Source of the DNA: Funneliformis mosseae
Lineage: Eukaryota > Glomeromycota > Glomeromycetes > Glomerales > Glomeraceae
Direction of reading: 5' to 3'
DNA: 10,478 nt
Assembly (NCBI GenBank): GCA_910592005.1
Contig: CAJVPP010003908.1
Location: 1 to 10,478, forward strand
Shown: in pieces, positions 1 to 8,073 of the stretch
Layout: the number at the start of each line of letters is the position of its first letter
Position numbering within the stretch: the first letter of the stretch is position 1
Position numbers and translations under genes: made by a program
The notes under the pieces: generated by a model
Told to the model about the DNA's origin: nothing
Database searches by the model: none
The model's input: only the letters and a program-made list of their open reading frames with translations

Positions 1-440
1 GGTGGCTTTAATAGTATACAGCATTTTAGAAGAGTAAGTAAGATATTCTCAGATATATGCAGGGGTCTTAGTAATAATATCGCAACTTACACAATACCAA
101 TATTTGTATAAATTAAAGTGTAGTGAGAAAAGCGTAATAGTGAAGGTAACTTATTAGTAAAATTTTTTATGATAAATTATTTGAGTTTGTTTGAAGTAAA
201 GAACATGATTAAGGAAGATTCATCTATCAATATTAAGGACTAAAATAGCAAACCAGTTAATAGATTTGTTTCTAGTAAGGATTCTGAAGTCACTGTTTTT
301 GTTAAATCTAGAAAATTACCAAAAGTTTATACTATAAGGAATTGTTTGAAGAAACTCAGATAGATACTTTAATAGAAATATTATTAAAACAAAATGAAAT
401 TTTAGATGTAGGAATATTATTAAGGGTTAAAGATAGTAGA
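1..440 (-). pseudogene. C-terminal tail of the minus-strand LINE ORF
   Basis: The sequence after the RNase H remains translatable in pieces on the minus strand. Near its end it reads LFSLHFNLYKYWYCVSC, with the two Cys at about 95-80. LINE proteins of this type often end in a Cys/His motif (CxxC...H...C) after the RNase H, and this fits its first half; the second half is not clear. Stops interrupt it and the end of the ORF is not within the window. Confidence 0.55.
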
Positions 441-860
441 GATATATGATAACTGTTTTTGCTAATTTATCTGCTATTTTATTATAATAGTTTTCTATAT
501 ATGCTCTGAATTTATAAAGTGAGACTTGAAGATTAAAGTTTTTAATGATGTATTAGATAAGCTTCCAGATTGTATAATTAGAAATTTTCTCAAACCTTCT
601 TAGTAATAATTAGTTGAAAAGTATATATTTATTAAATCTGTGAATGGTAGCCTGATTATCTAAGTAAACATCTACAATTGCTTCATTAAAAAATACTACA
701 AGAGCTGTAAGAAAGGTGTATATCTAAGATTTTGTTAAAGAGGGTCAGTTGACAAATGAAGCTTTAAAAGGATAAAGATTATTTACAGAATCTATACCTA
801 TTTATCCTAGTCCTATCCTACAATTGTCCATTTAAGATCCTATTAAAGAATCATCTGTGT
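440..860 (-). pseudogene. RNase H domain of the minus-strand LINE, broken
   Basis: This domain would remove the RNA strand from the RNA-DNA hybrid. On the minus strand the first catalytic motif reads TDDS (858-847), expected TDGS. After several stops comes WPSLTKS-like sequence with TGA in place of Trp and TAG after KS, matching the WPSSTxAE block with its catalytic Glu. VDVYLDNQATIHRFNKY follows, matching the IYTDSQA block, with DNQ at 660-652. NYTIWKLI and RAYIENYYNKIADKLAK come next, matching the HSGNxxND-ADxLAK end (about 500-446). The TDS motif reads LDN, which alters the residues around the third catalytic Asp, and the expected His of HSGN is not seen. The order and spacing make the assignment secure despite three or more stops. 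Confidence 0.88.
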
Positions 861-2250
861 AAAATTTAACTGATAAACATTGTTAAGAGCGGATTGAATG
901 TATTTAAGCGTTGATGAATGTGTTGAGAGTTCAATGAGAAGGTCAACAATATTAATTGAAAGCAGATCTGAAGGGGTATAAGCAATTTGTGTATCATAAA
1001 AGATCATGTAAATGATACGAATAATCTCTATAAGTGAGTATCTGAGTTGATTTTTGAGCATATGTGATTGTTTGAACACCATTTAGATTTTGAAAGCACT
1101 ATCATGAGGAAGCTGACAATATAATATTCAGATCTAGCGATCTGCTTGCTAAGTAGGCATTCAGAGCATTTTATAAGCTGATAGATATTGTTATTATTGT
1201 TAAAATGAGTAAAATATTGGCAGATGAAATAGTTGTTATTTGAAACATCAGCTATAATTTTTTCAAAGAAAGGATCATTGAATATTGGATTTTATGAAAA
1301 CACTATTTCTTTCTTTTGGTTATTCAAGGTAGGTACATGAGGAAAAATTTGTAATATGATAAGGAAGAAGCTAATCTAAATTAAGGTTTAATTATTCTAT
1401 GTACATGACTATCTATTATAAGATTTTCTAGTATATAAAAGAAATTAGATAAACTGAATCTCTTTAAACTATGATCAAAATCTCTGAGAAAAAAATCAAA
1501 CGCAGTAATTAATTAATGACCTAAAAAGGAGATAAATTAATCTAAATAAATTAAATTATGGTTAGTGAGAATCTTATTAAATTTGGTTAAAAGACTGGTA
1601 GGAAAAATTCTAAAAATGGGTTGGGCATCTCTTACTATTTTATTCATAAGAAAAGGAAAAATGTTGAAGGAAAGATCTGAAGATATAGAATTTATGAGTG
1701 AAAGAAAGGTACCAATTAAATTTTTATAGGAAAGGTAGTTGAAGGAATATAACTAATAATTTAAGAAAGATGTAGCAAGAATATTGCGTAATTGTAATTA
1801 AAAAAGACGAATTGAAGAGATGTTCTTATAAAGGGAGAAATTATTGAATTGGTAAATAAAAGCAGTTAAAAGTGATTTAATTTAAAGCGACTAGAGGTCA
1901 TTTAAGTTATAAAATTATTTAAAATTTAATAAGATATTAGGAAGGGTAAAAGCGAATTTATTTTTATGTTTAAAAGTATACAGACAAATGCAAAAATCTT
2001 GAAACATTCATTTTTTAAAGGGGTGTTAACTGTATATGATATTTTAATAGAGGACACAAAACTATGTTAATAATATACAAGAGTTGCTTATTCATCAATG
2101 GTTTATTCTTCATGAAAGCAATAAACAGTTCATATCAAAAATGAGTTATTTTTTGACAAAAGTTTAAGATCATTGACTGTTAATCTACATATCTAAGAAA
2201 TGAACTGACATATTTTCAGGTGTAATATTGATTGTAATTAAGCTAAATTT
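860..2250 (-). pseudogene. RT thumb/connecting region of the minus-strand LINE, poorly preserved
   Basis: This part lies between the recognisable RT and RNase H domains of the same element. It is AT-rich and contains many stops in all minus-strand frames. One stop-free stretch of 79 codons (1082-843) reads through here, but it overlaps the start of the RNase H in a different frame and matches no motif I recognise. I take it as a chance open stretch of the decayed element rather than a separate gene. Nothing else is identifiable. Confidence 0.5.
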
Positions 2251-3200
2251 AATAAGGATGGATAGTGTATCAGCGCAAAAGGTTGTTAGCAGTTTAGACT
2301 TATTTATATTTAATGCAGATCTTGTGAGATTGTAAAATTCGTCAGCAATTTATAAGAATTCTTCAAGGATTTGTTTAGAACTAGTAATCTAATTCGTATT
2401 ATCTATAAAAGCTAGTAAAGAGATAGAGGTTGATATAGATTTAGTATTCAAGGTAGTAATATTAGATGTTTAAGTATGTTCAATTGTGTATCCTTTATGT
2501 AAAGCTTTCACTTTACAAAATAAAGGATCTAGGTAAATAAATTACACTAGAAGAGAAATAACTTCATCTTAGTCAATTCTAATCTTAATATCATACAAGT
2601 CTGAATTTCTATACATTATAAATACAGCATTTTTTCTTGAAATAAAAAGATTAATAATGAGATCAGTTGCTAATTTTGAAACTTTATTCTATTGAGAGTT
2701 AGGCGAAGAAAGGATAAGTCAACCTTTAAAGAAGTTTTAGAGTAGAATCTAAATTTCTTTATTATTTTCAATAGCATTTTTAAAAAGTATATTGATAATT
2801 TTAATAGGAGTTTGATTAAATCTCCTAACAGTCTGACGAAATTTTCTCTTTTAAAAATGTTGTGTTTAGCTAAGATATATGAGAATCTATTGATAATAAT
2901 TTTAATAAGACCTTTATGAGTAATCTCTAACAGAGTGATAGATCTAGTCTTAAAAATATTGCATTTCTATTTCATGAGCTTATGGATGAGATAGATATGT
3001 ACAAGTTTCTATTCATTAGAAATGTCATCTATTGAGAAGCACATGCAAATGAGTTTTTAGAGTAATTGTTGTAGTTTGGCTTCTAAGTAAGTAATTATTT
3101 CATTAGTGATTCTAGAAGAACCAGTGGCTTTGTTATTGAGAAGTATTTTGAGAACTACCAACTATTCATCATAGGTGAAGGTTGCATAAGATTTGAATAG
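2250..3200 (-). pseudogene. Reverse transcriptase domain of the minus-strand LINE, catalytically altered
   Basis: This domain would copy the element's RNA at the nicked target. In order on the minus strand I see NNKATGSSR (3137-3111; RT block 1, usually PSGI), then a block like 'W K...IPKP' with TAG where Trp belongs (about 3020-2970). Next are KTRSITLLEITHKGLIK (about 2960-2895; the RPIxLL block) and YILAKHNIF (about 2885-2850). DLYDIKIRIDQDEVISLL follows, with a stop read in place of Gln, matching the G(I/V)xQGxxxSP block (about 2610-2540). The catalytic block reads AFIDN, with the DD replaced by DN at 2403-2398. SALNINKSKLL (about 2320-2285) matches the block after the active site. At least three frame changes and many stops make it non-functional. 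Confidence 0.9.
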
Positions 3201-3990
3201 TACTATTCATTCATATAGTCTTTAGGTTAGTATTAACTAGTATATTTAGAGGGCATAGGGTACCAAAATCAAGAAAATAGTGAAATTTTAGAAATAGTTT
3301 ATTATGGTCTTCTTAATTTCCTCTAGATCATTAATAAATTTTTTTTTCTTGAATCTTTATTTTCGATGAGTAAGCGATTAAGCACTATAGAACATTTTTT
3401 CCCTTTCAAGATAGAATCAATTATTTTAGAGAGATCATTTTATTTGTTGTTATAATGCTTATTTATAAAGGATTTAATTGCAGATTCTTTTAGTTTCTAT
3501 ACATCGATTTTAGCTATTATTGTTAGAGACTTGTGGAGGTCTTTGATTATTATTTTGATATTAATAATATTATTAATGCACAAAAAGGAGAGAAATGTAC
3601 ATGCTAGGAGTTTTGATGAGATAATCAACTTTCTAACATATTTTTAAAATTAAATCACTCAAGAGGATTAAGCTAATATTTTAATTATATCATTGATTCC
3701 TTGAAACTAAGTAGAATTGAGCTAACTTTTTAGGCAGCTGTGAAGGATATAGGTTGAATAAAAGGTTGTTTACCATGCTTTTATAGTGAAATTCAAAACT
3801 TAAGGCATAATACTTTAATTGGTGATCAGAATAGCAGTCTTAATTTCAATCCATAAAGTATTCATATTGCTTCTGTTAGTAGAAAGGTTTGAAAGGTGAT
3901 CAAGATTATGATATTTATAATGAAACTTAGTATAGACAGCATATTCAATTCATTTAGGTGGATTCATAACTCTCAAATTAGTGACTTATT
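3200..3990 (-). pseudogene. Linker between endonuclease and RT of the minus-strand LINE
   Basis: This stretch continues the element in broken frames. A readable segment on the minus strand (about 3960-3830) contains IEYAVYTKFHYKY and then TLWIEIKTAILI. This resembles the helical 'W..K..A....' linker that usually follows the endonuclease in LINE ORF2 proteins. The rest (about 3800-3200) is AT-rich with frequent stops and no motif I can name. No separate gene is visible on either strand. Confidence 0.55.
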
Positions 3991-4490
3991 ATTTATTCTG
4001 TAATAAATAAGATCTAGCATTTGATTGTTTTTGACAATTAGTAAACAAAATGAAAATTATTTTATGGTTAGAGAAGTAAAATGCAGGTGTATCCAAATAG
4101 GAGTATAAAAAATCAGAAGTAAAGTTAGGCAAGGCAAAAATGGTATAAATTTTTAAACTACATAACCTGAATAGTAAGTAGAAAATGATGTATTATGATA
4201 TAAGTCATAAAGATCAAAGAAATTCATAGTGAATAATTGTTTATAAAAATTCATTTGCCAATGATGAGCTTGTTCATTATTAATATATGGCTAATAAGTG
4301 TTAAGATTCGTGTTAAAATTACCTAAAATAATGGTCTTGAAGTTTAATTTAAGGCTATTTTTAACATGTTTGATGATTATCTTGAGTGATATTTAATTGT
4401 ATATAGAATTGATCTAATAATATAATATATAATTGATTTTCCTAATGCAAATAATTGTCTAAGTATTCTATAACTTTGATCAGTAGCTAA
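3990..4490 (-). pseudogene. Endonuclease domain (EEP/APE-like) of the minus-strand LINE, broken
   Basis: In intact elements this domain nicks target DNA to prime reverse transcription. The minus strand shows TIILGNFN, matching the GDFN motif of exonuclease-endonuclease-phosphatase nucleases, with NFN at 4320-4312. After 37 residues comes NFFDLYDLYHNTSF, and a frame shift later SNHK at 4072-4061, matching the conserved SDH motif near the domain's end. GDFN reads GNFN and SDH reads SNH, so two catalytic Asp positions appear as Asn, each explained by one G-to-A change on the coding strand. The same block is recognisable in the plus-strand copy at 5075-5930. The N-terminal third is too decayed to follow. 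Confidence 0.85.
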
Positions 4491-5074
4491 AAACTATAAA
4501 GTTAATAAAACTTTATGTTTAATTAAAATTTTAGGACACCTCTTTAATTATTTTTTTATAATAATAAAGGTACTATTTCAGTACATAACTATTTAAATAT
4601 AGTTTTTATTATTCTAAAATGCTGCTTAAATTCTACATTTTTTCAATTATTACATATATTATTAAACTAACAAATATTACGTATTCTTCTTATTTACCTA
4701 TAATCTATTCTTAAAGAACTATTTCTTACAATAACACTTATATATTCATGAAAAATTGATAAATCAATGTTATCATCAGATGTTTCTTCAGAAGAAGAGT
4801 TAATTTAATACAAAAAAATTAGATATACAAATGAAAGAATTATAATATATTTTTAAATATTCATTGTTCAAATTTTATTTAATTTAAATAATATTAACTC
4901 TTTTTTTAATGTTATACAAAAATCTATAATCTGATCCCATTTATTTGTGAATACAGATTAGATTATATGAAAATCTAATCCAATCTAAATGGATTAGAAA
5001 ATTCAATCCAATCTAATTCAATCTAATTGAATTTATAAATACACCCAATGTGAACTCAAATATTAATTAATTAA
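4491..5074. other. AT-rich spacer between two head-to-head LINE relics
   Basis: No coding region is supported on either strand. The plus strand changes here from G-rich/C-poor (left) to C-rich/G-poor (right), which marks the switch in orientation between the two elements. The 5' ends of both may lie here but are too decayed to place. A small repeat cluster at 4956-5029 is listed separately. Confidence 0.6.
4956..5029. repeat. CAATCTAA/GATTAGATT repeat cluster with a small hairpin
   Basis: GATTAGATT (4956-4964) and AATCTAATC (4972-4980) form a perfect 9-bp inverted repeat with a 7-nt loop. It is followed by imperfect copies of CAATCTAA or CAATCCAA to 5029, including CAATCCAATCTAATTCAATC starting at 5004. 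GGATTAGA at 4991 pairs with several of them. It could be a decayed simple repeat or the subterminal part of a small DNA transposon. It sits just upstream of the first recognisable motif of the plus-strand endonuclease. Confidence 0.6.
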
Positions 5075-5930
5075 TGATATATTTTTAGATTTTAATACTA
5101 ATTTTATAGGATTAACTGAAACTAATATAAGAGTAATCAATTCTATAAATATGAAAATAACCTTAACTTTATTAGTTTTTAAAGTTTAAAAATTAAAGTC
5201 TATGCTAACGTTGATATTCTTATTAAACTTTTTTAGGTAATTTATATTCAACAAACTTATTTAGATAATGATCAATTAATTTACATTAATTTCTTTCTTT
5301 TTAATAAAGTTAAATTAAGAGTTTTCAGTATTTATTTACATGCTTCTAAGAATATTTTATCGAGAAAGAATCATAATTGCAGAATATTATCCTCATTCAT
5401 ATTAAAACTGGTCTTAAAGACAATTTTAAAATTATTATTTTAGAAGATTTTAATGCAGATTTAGGCATGTATTAAGTATTACAAGGTTATAACTAATTGT
5501 AATATTAATAAAAATTGAGTTGCAACTAGTTACAACTAGTAACAAATAAATATTATATAATTGCAACTAGTTGTAGTATCATCTTTAATATTAATATAAT
5601 ATTAATAATAATATTGCTCAACTATATTACTTTGATTTTTACAACAAATTATTTAATCTCAATTTCTTTAATTTATATGACATTTGTCATGATACATTCA
5701 CACATACTTTTAAGAAAGAAAATCTAAGCTTCTGTATTAATACTATATTGTGTCTATTAATTTCTCTCAAAAATTTCTCTATTCTCATATAGATATTCCT
5801 GATCTTTACTTGTCTGATCACAAAATTATTATTGTATCTTTCGCTAATATACAATATTAACAACTGGCTAAATTTAAACTTAGATATAATCAACAATAAG
5901 TTCTCAATTTAAAGAAAAGAGATTTAACTA
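5075..5930 (+). pseudogene. Second LINE endonuclease relic, plus strand, truncated
   Basis: The plus strand carries another APE-type endonuclease of the same kind as the minus-strand element. Its motifs are GLTETNI (LTETN at 5112-5126, with the metal-binding Glu), KIIILEDFNADL (DFN at 5446-5454; first residue of GDFN is Glu), FYNKLFNLNFFNLYD (about 5635-5680) and YLSDHKIIIV (SDHK at 5813-5824). These lie in all three frames, with shifts near 5396, after the insertion at about 5500-5615, and near 5750. TAA or TAG stands where Gln is likely, for example after NIQY and inside the following K/R-rich stretch. No RT follows: beyond about 5960 the sequence is unrecognisable, so the copy is 3'-truncated or deleted. 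A 69-codon minus-strand stretch at 5896-5687 is antisense to it. Confidence 0.85.
5500..5615. repeat. About 115-bp insertion with CAACTAGT repeats inside the plus-strand endonuclease
   Basis: In the minus-strand copy, GNFN and NFFDLYD are 37 residues apart. In the plus-strand copy the matching interval is about 210 nt, roughly 100 nt too long, and the extra sequence breaks the frame. It contains CAACTAGT three times (5523-5530, 5533-5540, 5564-5571), the last within the perfect palindrome CAACTAGTTG (5564-5573). It is bordered by AATATTAATA-type sequence on both sides. The ends are approximate. It could be a small MITE or an expanded short repeat. Confidence 0.55.
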
Positions 5931-5959
5931 AATAGGCTGATTTTGCAAAATACATTAAC

Positions 5960-6690
5960 TTTTATCAAATTATTTAATATAAGTTATATAATATAAATAT
6001 ATAAATTTTACTCTAAAAGTATTAAACTATTCTTAAATATATTAAATTGCATATAATACAAAATTTAAAATAGAAATAATAATTTATTTTTACTTAATTT
6101 ATTAAAATAGAATAGTAAAATAAACTCATCACAATATATAAATATATATATTATAAATTAACATATTTTATTTATATAACAAAATAACTTTTATATTAAA
6201 TCACAAAATTATTTTAATAATCTTAATAGAATAACATTTATTTATTCTAAAATTAATAATTACAACTAAGTATATAATATTTGTCAATCTAATATTAAGT
6301 AAATAAGTAAATAAAAGTAAAATAATCTATATATAAAATCCTTAATACTTTTATAAATTATGCTTTATTTTTAAAAATAAAATTTTAATGTTAGAATGCA
6401 TTATATATTTTTCTGTTTTATCTCTAATATTGTAAAAAGTGAAAATTACTATATATCATAATCATAATACCTATGTATAAAAGCTTATCAAATTTTTTTT
6501 AAATTTTTAAAATATCTGAATATTTTATATAGATATTTTTAATTTAATATTTAAAATTTAAGATATAATACTAAAAAATATAATAAATAAAATTAAACAA
6601 TCTAAGCTTTTAAAACTTATATTATTTTTATTATTTCAATATAATTATTTAATATCAAATTTATTATATTGTTTATTTTTTTATTGTAAT
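5960..6690. other. Extremely AT-rich stretch without recognisable content
   Basis: I looked for protein motifs on both strands and found none; stops are dense in all six frames. The plus strand still has more C than G, like the endonuclease relic to its left, so it may be a further decayed part of that element, but nothing shows this directly. It contains many short A/T homopolymer runs and TAATAT-type simple sequence. Confidence 0.5.
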
Positions 6691-6693
6691 TTT

Positions 6694-6985
6694 TTATTTA
6701 TCATCTGTATAAAATGATTCTTGATTTTCTTCATCTCTTTTATTATTATTATTATTCCATTCATTTTTATAATAATTTTCTTCAACATTTTCTTCAACTA
6801 AATCTGATAATAATCATAATTAAATATATAACAATTATATGAACTGTTGGTTTTAATAACATTTAAAAGATCTTTAAATAAGATCACATCCCATAATTTC
6901 TTAACCTAAGTTGTAACAATTAAATAAGAAGGTTTTTTAATTCTTCTAGCTGGTATCCATTTATTATATTATTCTTTAATCTGTA
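6694..6985 (-). pseudogene. C-terminal fragment of a pogo/Tigger-like DDE transposase
   Basis: The minus strand reads NKWIPARRIKKPSYLIVTT, a TAG, then VKKLWDVI (W of NKW at 6959-6957). It ends in an acidic, Asn-rich tail (VEENVEENYYKNEW, a run of Asn, DEENQESFYTDDK) and stops with TAA at 6696-6694. CENP-B/Tigger-type DDE transposases often end with an 'R.PS...V..WV..AW..I' block, a 'SF..CGI' block and a short acidic tail, and the order here fits. The CGI block is not visible and the frame shifts between the two parts. The catalytic DDE core is not in the window, so only a 3' remnant is present. The Asn run is encoded by the TTA microsatellite at 6740-6756. A MITE with pogo-like ends lies about 100 bp away. 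Confidence 0.55.
6740..6756. repeat. TTA trinucleotide microsatellite
   Basis: Five to six uninterrupted TTA/ATT units. On the minus strand they encode the Asn run in the tail of the transposase fragment. Confidence 0.8.
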
Positions 6986-7033
6986 AATTTATTAATATAA
7001 TTCTTAAGAAATATTTATCTCCTGATTGATATT

Positions 7034-7052
7034 ATTTACGTGATTATACAAA
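7034..7052. repeat. Copy of an ATTTACGTGATTAT motif, inverted relative to one inside the MITE
   Basis: TTTACGTGATTAT at 7035-7047 is the exact reverse complement of ATAATCACGTAAA at 7122-7134, which lies in the MITE-like element. The similarity extends to about 19 nt with one mismatch (ATTTACGTGATTATrCAAA). A 13-bp perfect match with a CG in such AT-rich DNA is unlikely to be chance. It suggests a second, partial copy of the same transposon family next to the transposase fragment. Confidence 0.6.
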
Positions 7053-7087
7053 ATAACTTATACTTACTGGCGATCTAAATCCATATA

Positions 7088-7249
7088 CAGTATATTCATT
7101 TAGTTGACATAAATCATTTGCATAATCACGTAAATGACAGGGGATAAACCAGTTATACCCGAATCAAAATGATCAGCGGTTAGGCTGATCATTTATGCAA
7201 TTCTAGTAAAGTTACGCTTATCCAGGATATAACTAATACAAATATACTG
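7088..7249. mobile_element. Pogo-like MITE, 162 bp, flanked by TA
   Basis: The element begins CAGTATATTCATTTAGTT and its other end, on the minus strand, begins CAGTATATTTGTATTAGTT. This gives an imperfect terminal inverted repeat of about 18 bp, with TA on each side (7086-7087 and 7250-7251). Pogo/Tigger elements of the Tc1/mariner superfamily have ends starting CAGT and duplicate TA on insertion. There is no coding capacity, so it is non-autonomous. Inside are a second inverted repeat, TTGCATAA (7118-7125) with TTATGCAA (7193-7200), and a strong hairpin at 7167-7194. Confidence 0.7.
7167..7194. repeat. Perfect 11-bp hairpin inside the MITE
   Basis: AAATGATCAGC (7167-7177) and GCTGATCATTT (7184-7194) are exact reverse complements separated by GGTTAG. 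The stem is GC-richer than its surroundings. TGATCA palindromes lie in each arm. Hairpins are common inside MITEs; no other role is indicated. Confidence 0.85.
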
Positions 7250-7251
7250 TA

Positions 7252-7980
7252 TATTAAAAACTTTTATTAATTGCACCTTGAATTATACTAATCCATTTTT
7301 AACAGAACTTCCAGTATAACCGCGAAAAGAATCTAAGCCGTTTAACAATGAAGATAAATTACATCAATAACTTTTTTGCAAAATTATGAGAGAACGCGCT
7401 TATTAATGTGGCAAAGAGTGGATTTTCTACATAAGTCATCCTTGGTAGTAATAATTTATAATTTATTAATTTTAAAATGATAATTTAAAACATGCATACT
7501 TGTAGTTCGCGTCTTAAATGAATGTGCACGATATATTCTTTAATATTTTGACATTTAATGTCCGAAATATAACGGAGGACATATCAAATATCAAATGCAA
7601 TGTCGCTCTGTCCTGCATATTGATCACCCAATAGAATTCTGCGTTGCTGATGTCATGTCACGCGTGTTTCACAAAAACAAAAAAAAATCGTATCAATAAA
7701 AAATTGAACAATTATGATTTTTATTATAAGTCCAATTATCTGAAATTATGCTTCAGACTAGAACCTAACCGGCGTTCTTTTATTGGATCCATTGATGCTT
7801 GATACATAATTCGAGTATCTACCGCCACCGCTGTTTTTATAGCATTGATTTATAATGATAATACTGGACTTGCAATAGATGCAAAACGAACTGGTAATAT
7901 GGTAAATCTGGAACGATTCAGTTGATCGTTCAACCATTAACAATCATAATAATCTAATTATTGTCGCCTAAATTATGTTG
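7252..7980. other. Intergenic region upstream of the BTB-TLDc gene, no supported gene
   Basis: GC content is visibly higher than to the left, and the sequence lacks the LINE-type strand skew. A 61-codon minus-strand open stretch (7943-7758) and a plus-strand stretch over the same interval (about 7770-7920, with two stops) match nothing I know. Small features include TGATGTCATGTCACGCGTG near 7646, with a bZIP-like half site, and paired TGTCC/GGACA around 7559-7580. These are not enough to call regulatory sites. Part of the region may be the distal promoter of the gene at 8074. Confidence 0.4.
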
Positions 7981-7982
7981 TG

Positions 7983-8020
7983 ATTGGTCAGGAGAATACC
8001 GATACTTTAACTATATATAG
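7983..8020 (+). promoter_or_regulatory. Putative core promoter: inverted CCAAT box and TATA box
   Basis: ATTGG at 7983-7987 is an inverted CCAAT box, and CTATATATAG at 8011-8020 is a good TATA-box match 54 bp before the ATG at 8074. A T-rich tract with C's (8031-8061) and then an A-rich leader, ACAAAAATG, follow, as is common around fungal transcription and translation starts. TATA-like strings are frequent in AT-rich DNA, so position is the main support. Confidence 0.5.
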
Positions 8021-8073
8021 GATTTATAATTTTTTTTTTCCCGCAAAACTTTTCTTTCAAACGAATAACAAAA

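Larger units (their letters stand above)
1..4490 (-). mobile_element. Degenerate LINE-type (non-LTR) retrotransposon, minus strand, running off the left edge
   Basis: Translating the minus strand from right to left gives, in the expected order, an APE-type endonuclease, a linker, a reverse transcriptase, an RNase H and a C-terminal CxxC-containing tail. This EN-RT-RNase H order is that of APE-class LINEs; the clade cannot be set from here. The frame changes several times and stop codons are common, often where Trp (TGG) or Gln (CAA/CAG) is expected, so the element is dead. No poly-A tail, 3' end or target-site duplication is visible because the left side lies outside the window. The right (5') edge is approximate: motifs fade beyond about 4490, and the first endonuclease motif (the metal-binding Glu) was not found. 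The plus strand is richer in G than C throughout, as expected for a C-rich coding strand read backwards. Identification as a LINE is firm; the exact ends are not. Confidence 0.88.

Noticed and set aside
843..1082. 79-codon minus-strand ORF as a separate gene
   Set aside because: It lies inside the LINE between RT and RNase H and overlaps the RNase H start in another frame; no independent motif or start context.
180..1560. Apparent plus-strand protein readable if TAA/TAG are taken as Gln (ciliate-like code) and TGA as Arg
   Set aside because: Pieces such as the stretch around 690-860 look protein-like, but stops are as frequent as expected by chance in this AT-rich DNA. The minus strand gives real RNase H and RT motifs in order, so the plus-strand reading is antisense.
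4956..5032. Telomeric or CRISPR-like array
   Set aside because: Units are irregular, lack uniform spacers, and do not match a regular telomere repeat; the organism appears eukaryotic.
5687..5896. 69-codon minus-strand ORF
   Set aside because: Antisense to the recognised endonuclease segment ending in SDHK.
7758..7943. 61-codon minus-strand ORF with a GGG-containing C-terminus
   Set aside because: No recognisable domain, no promoter or intron evidence, and short enough to be chance; the plus-strand reading over the same interval has stops.
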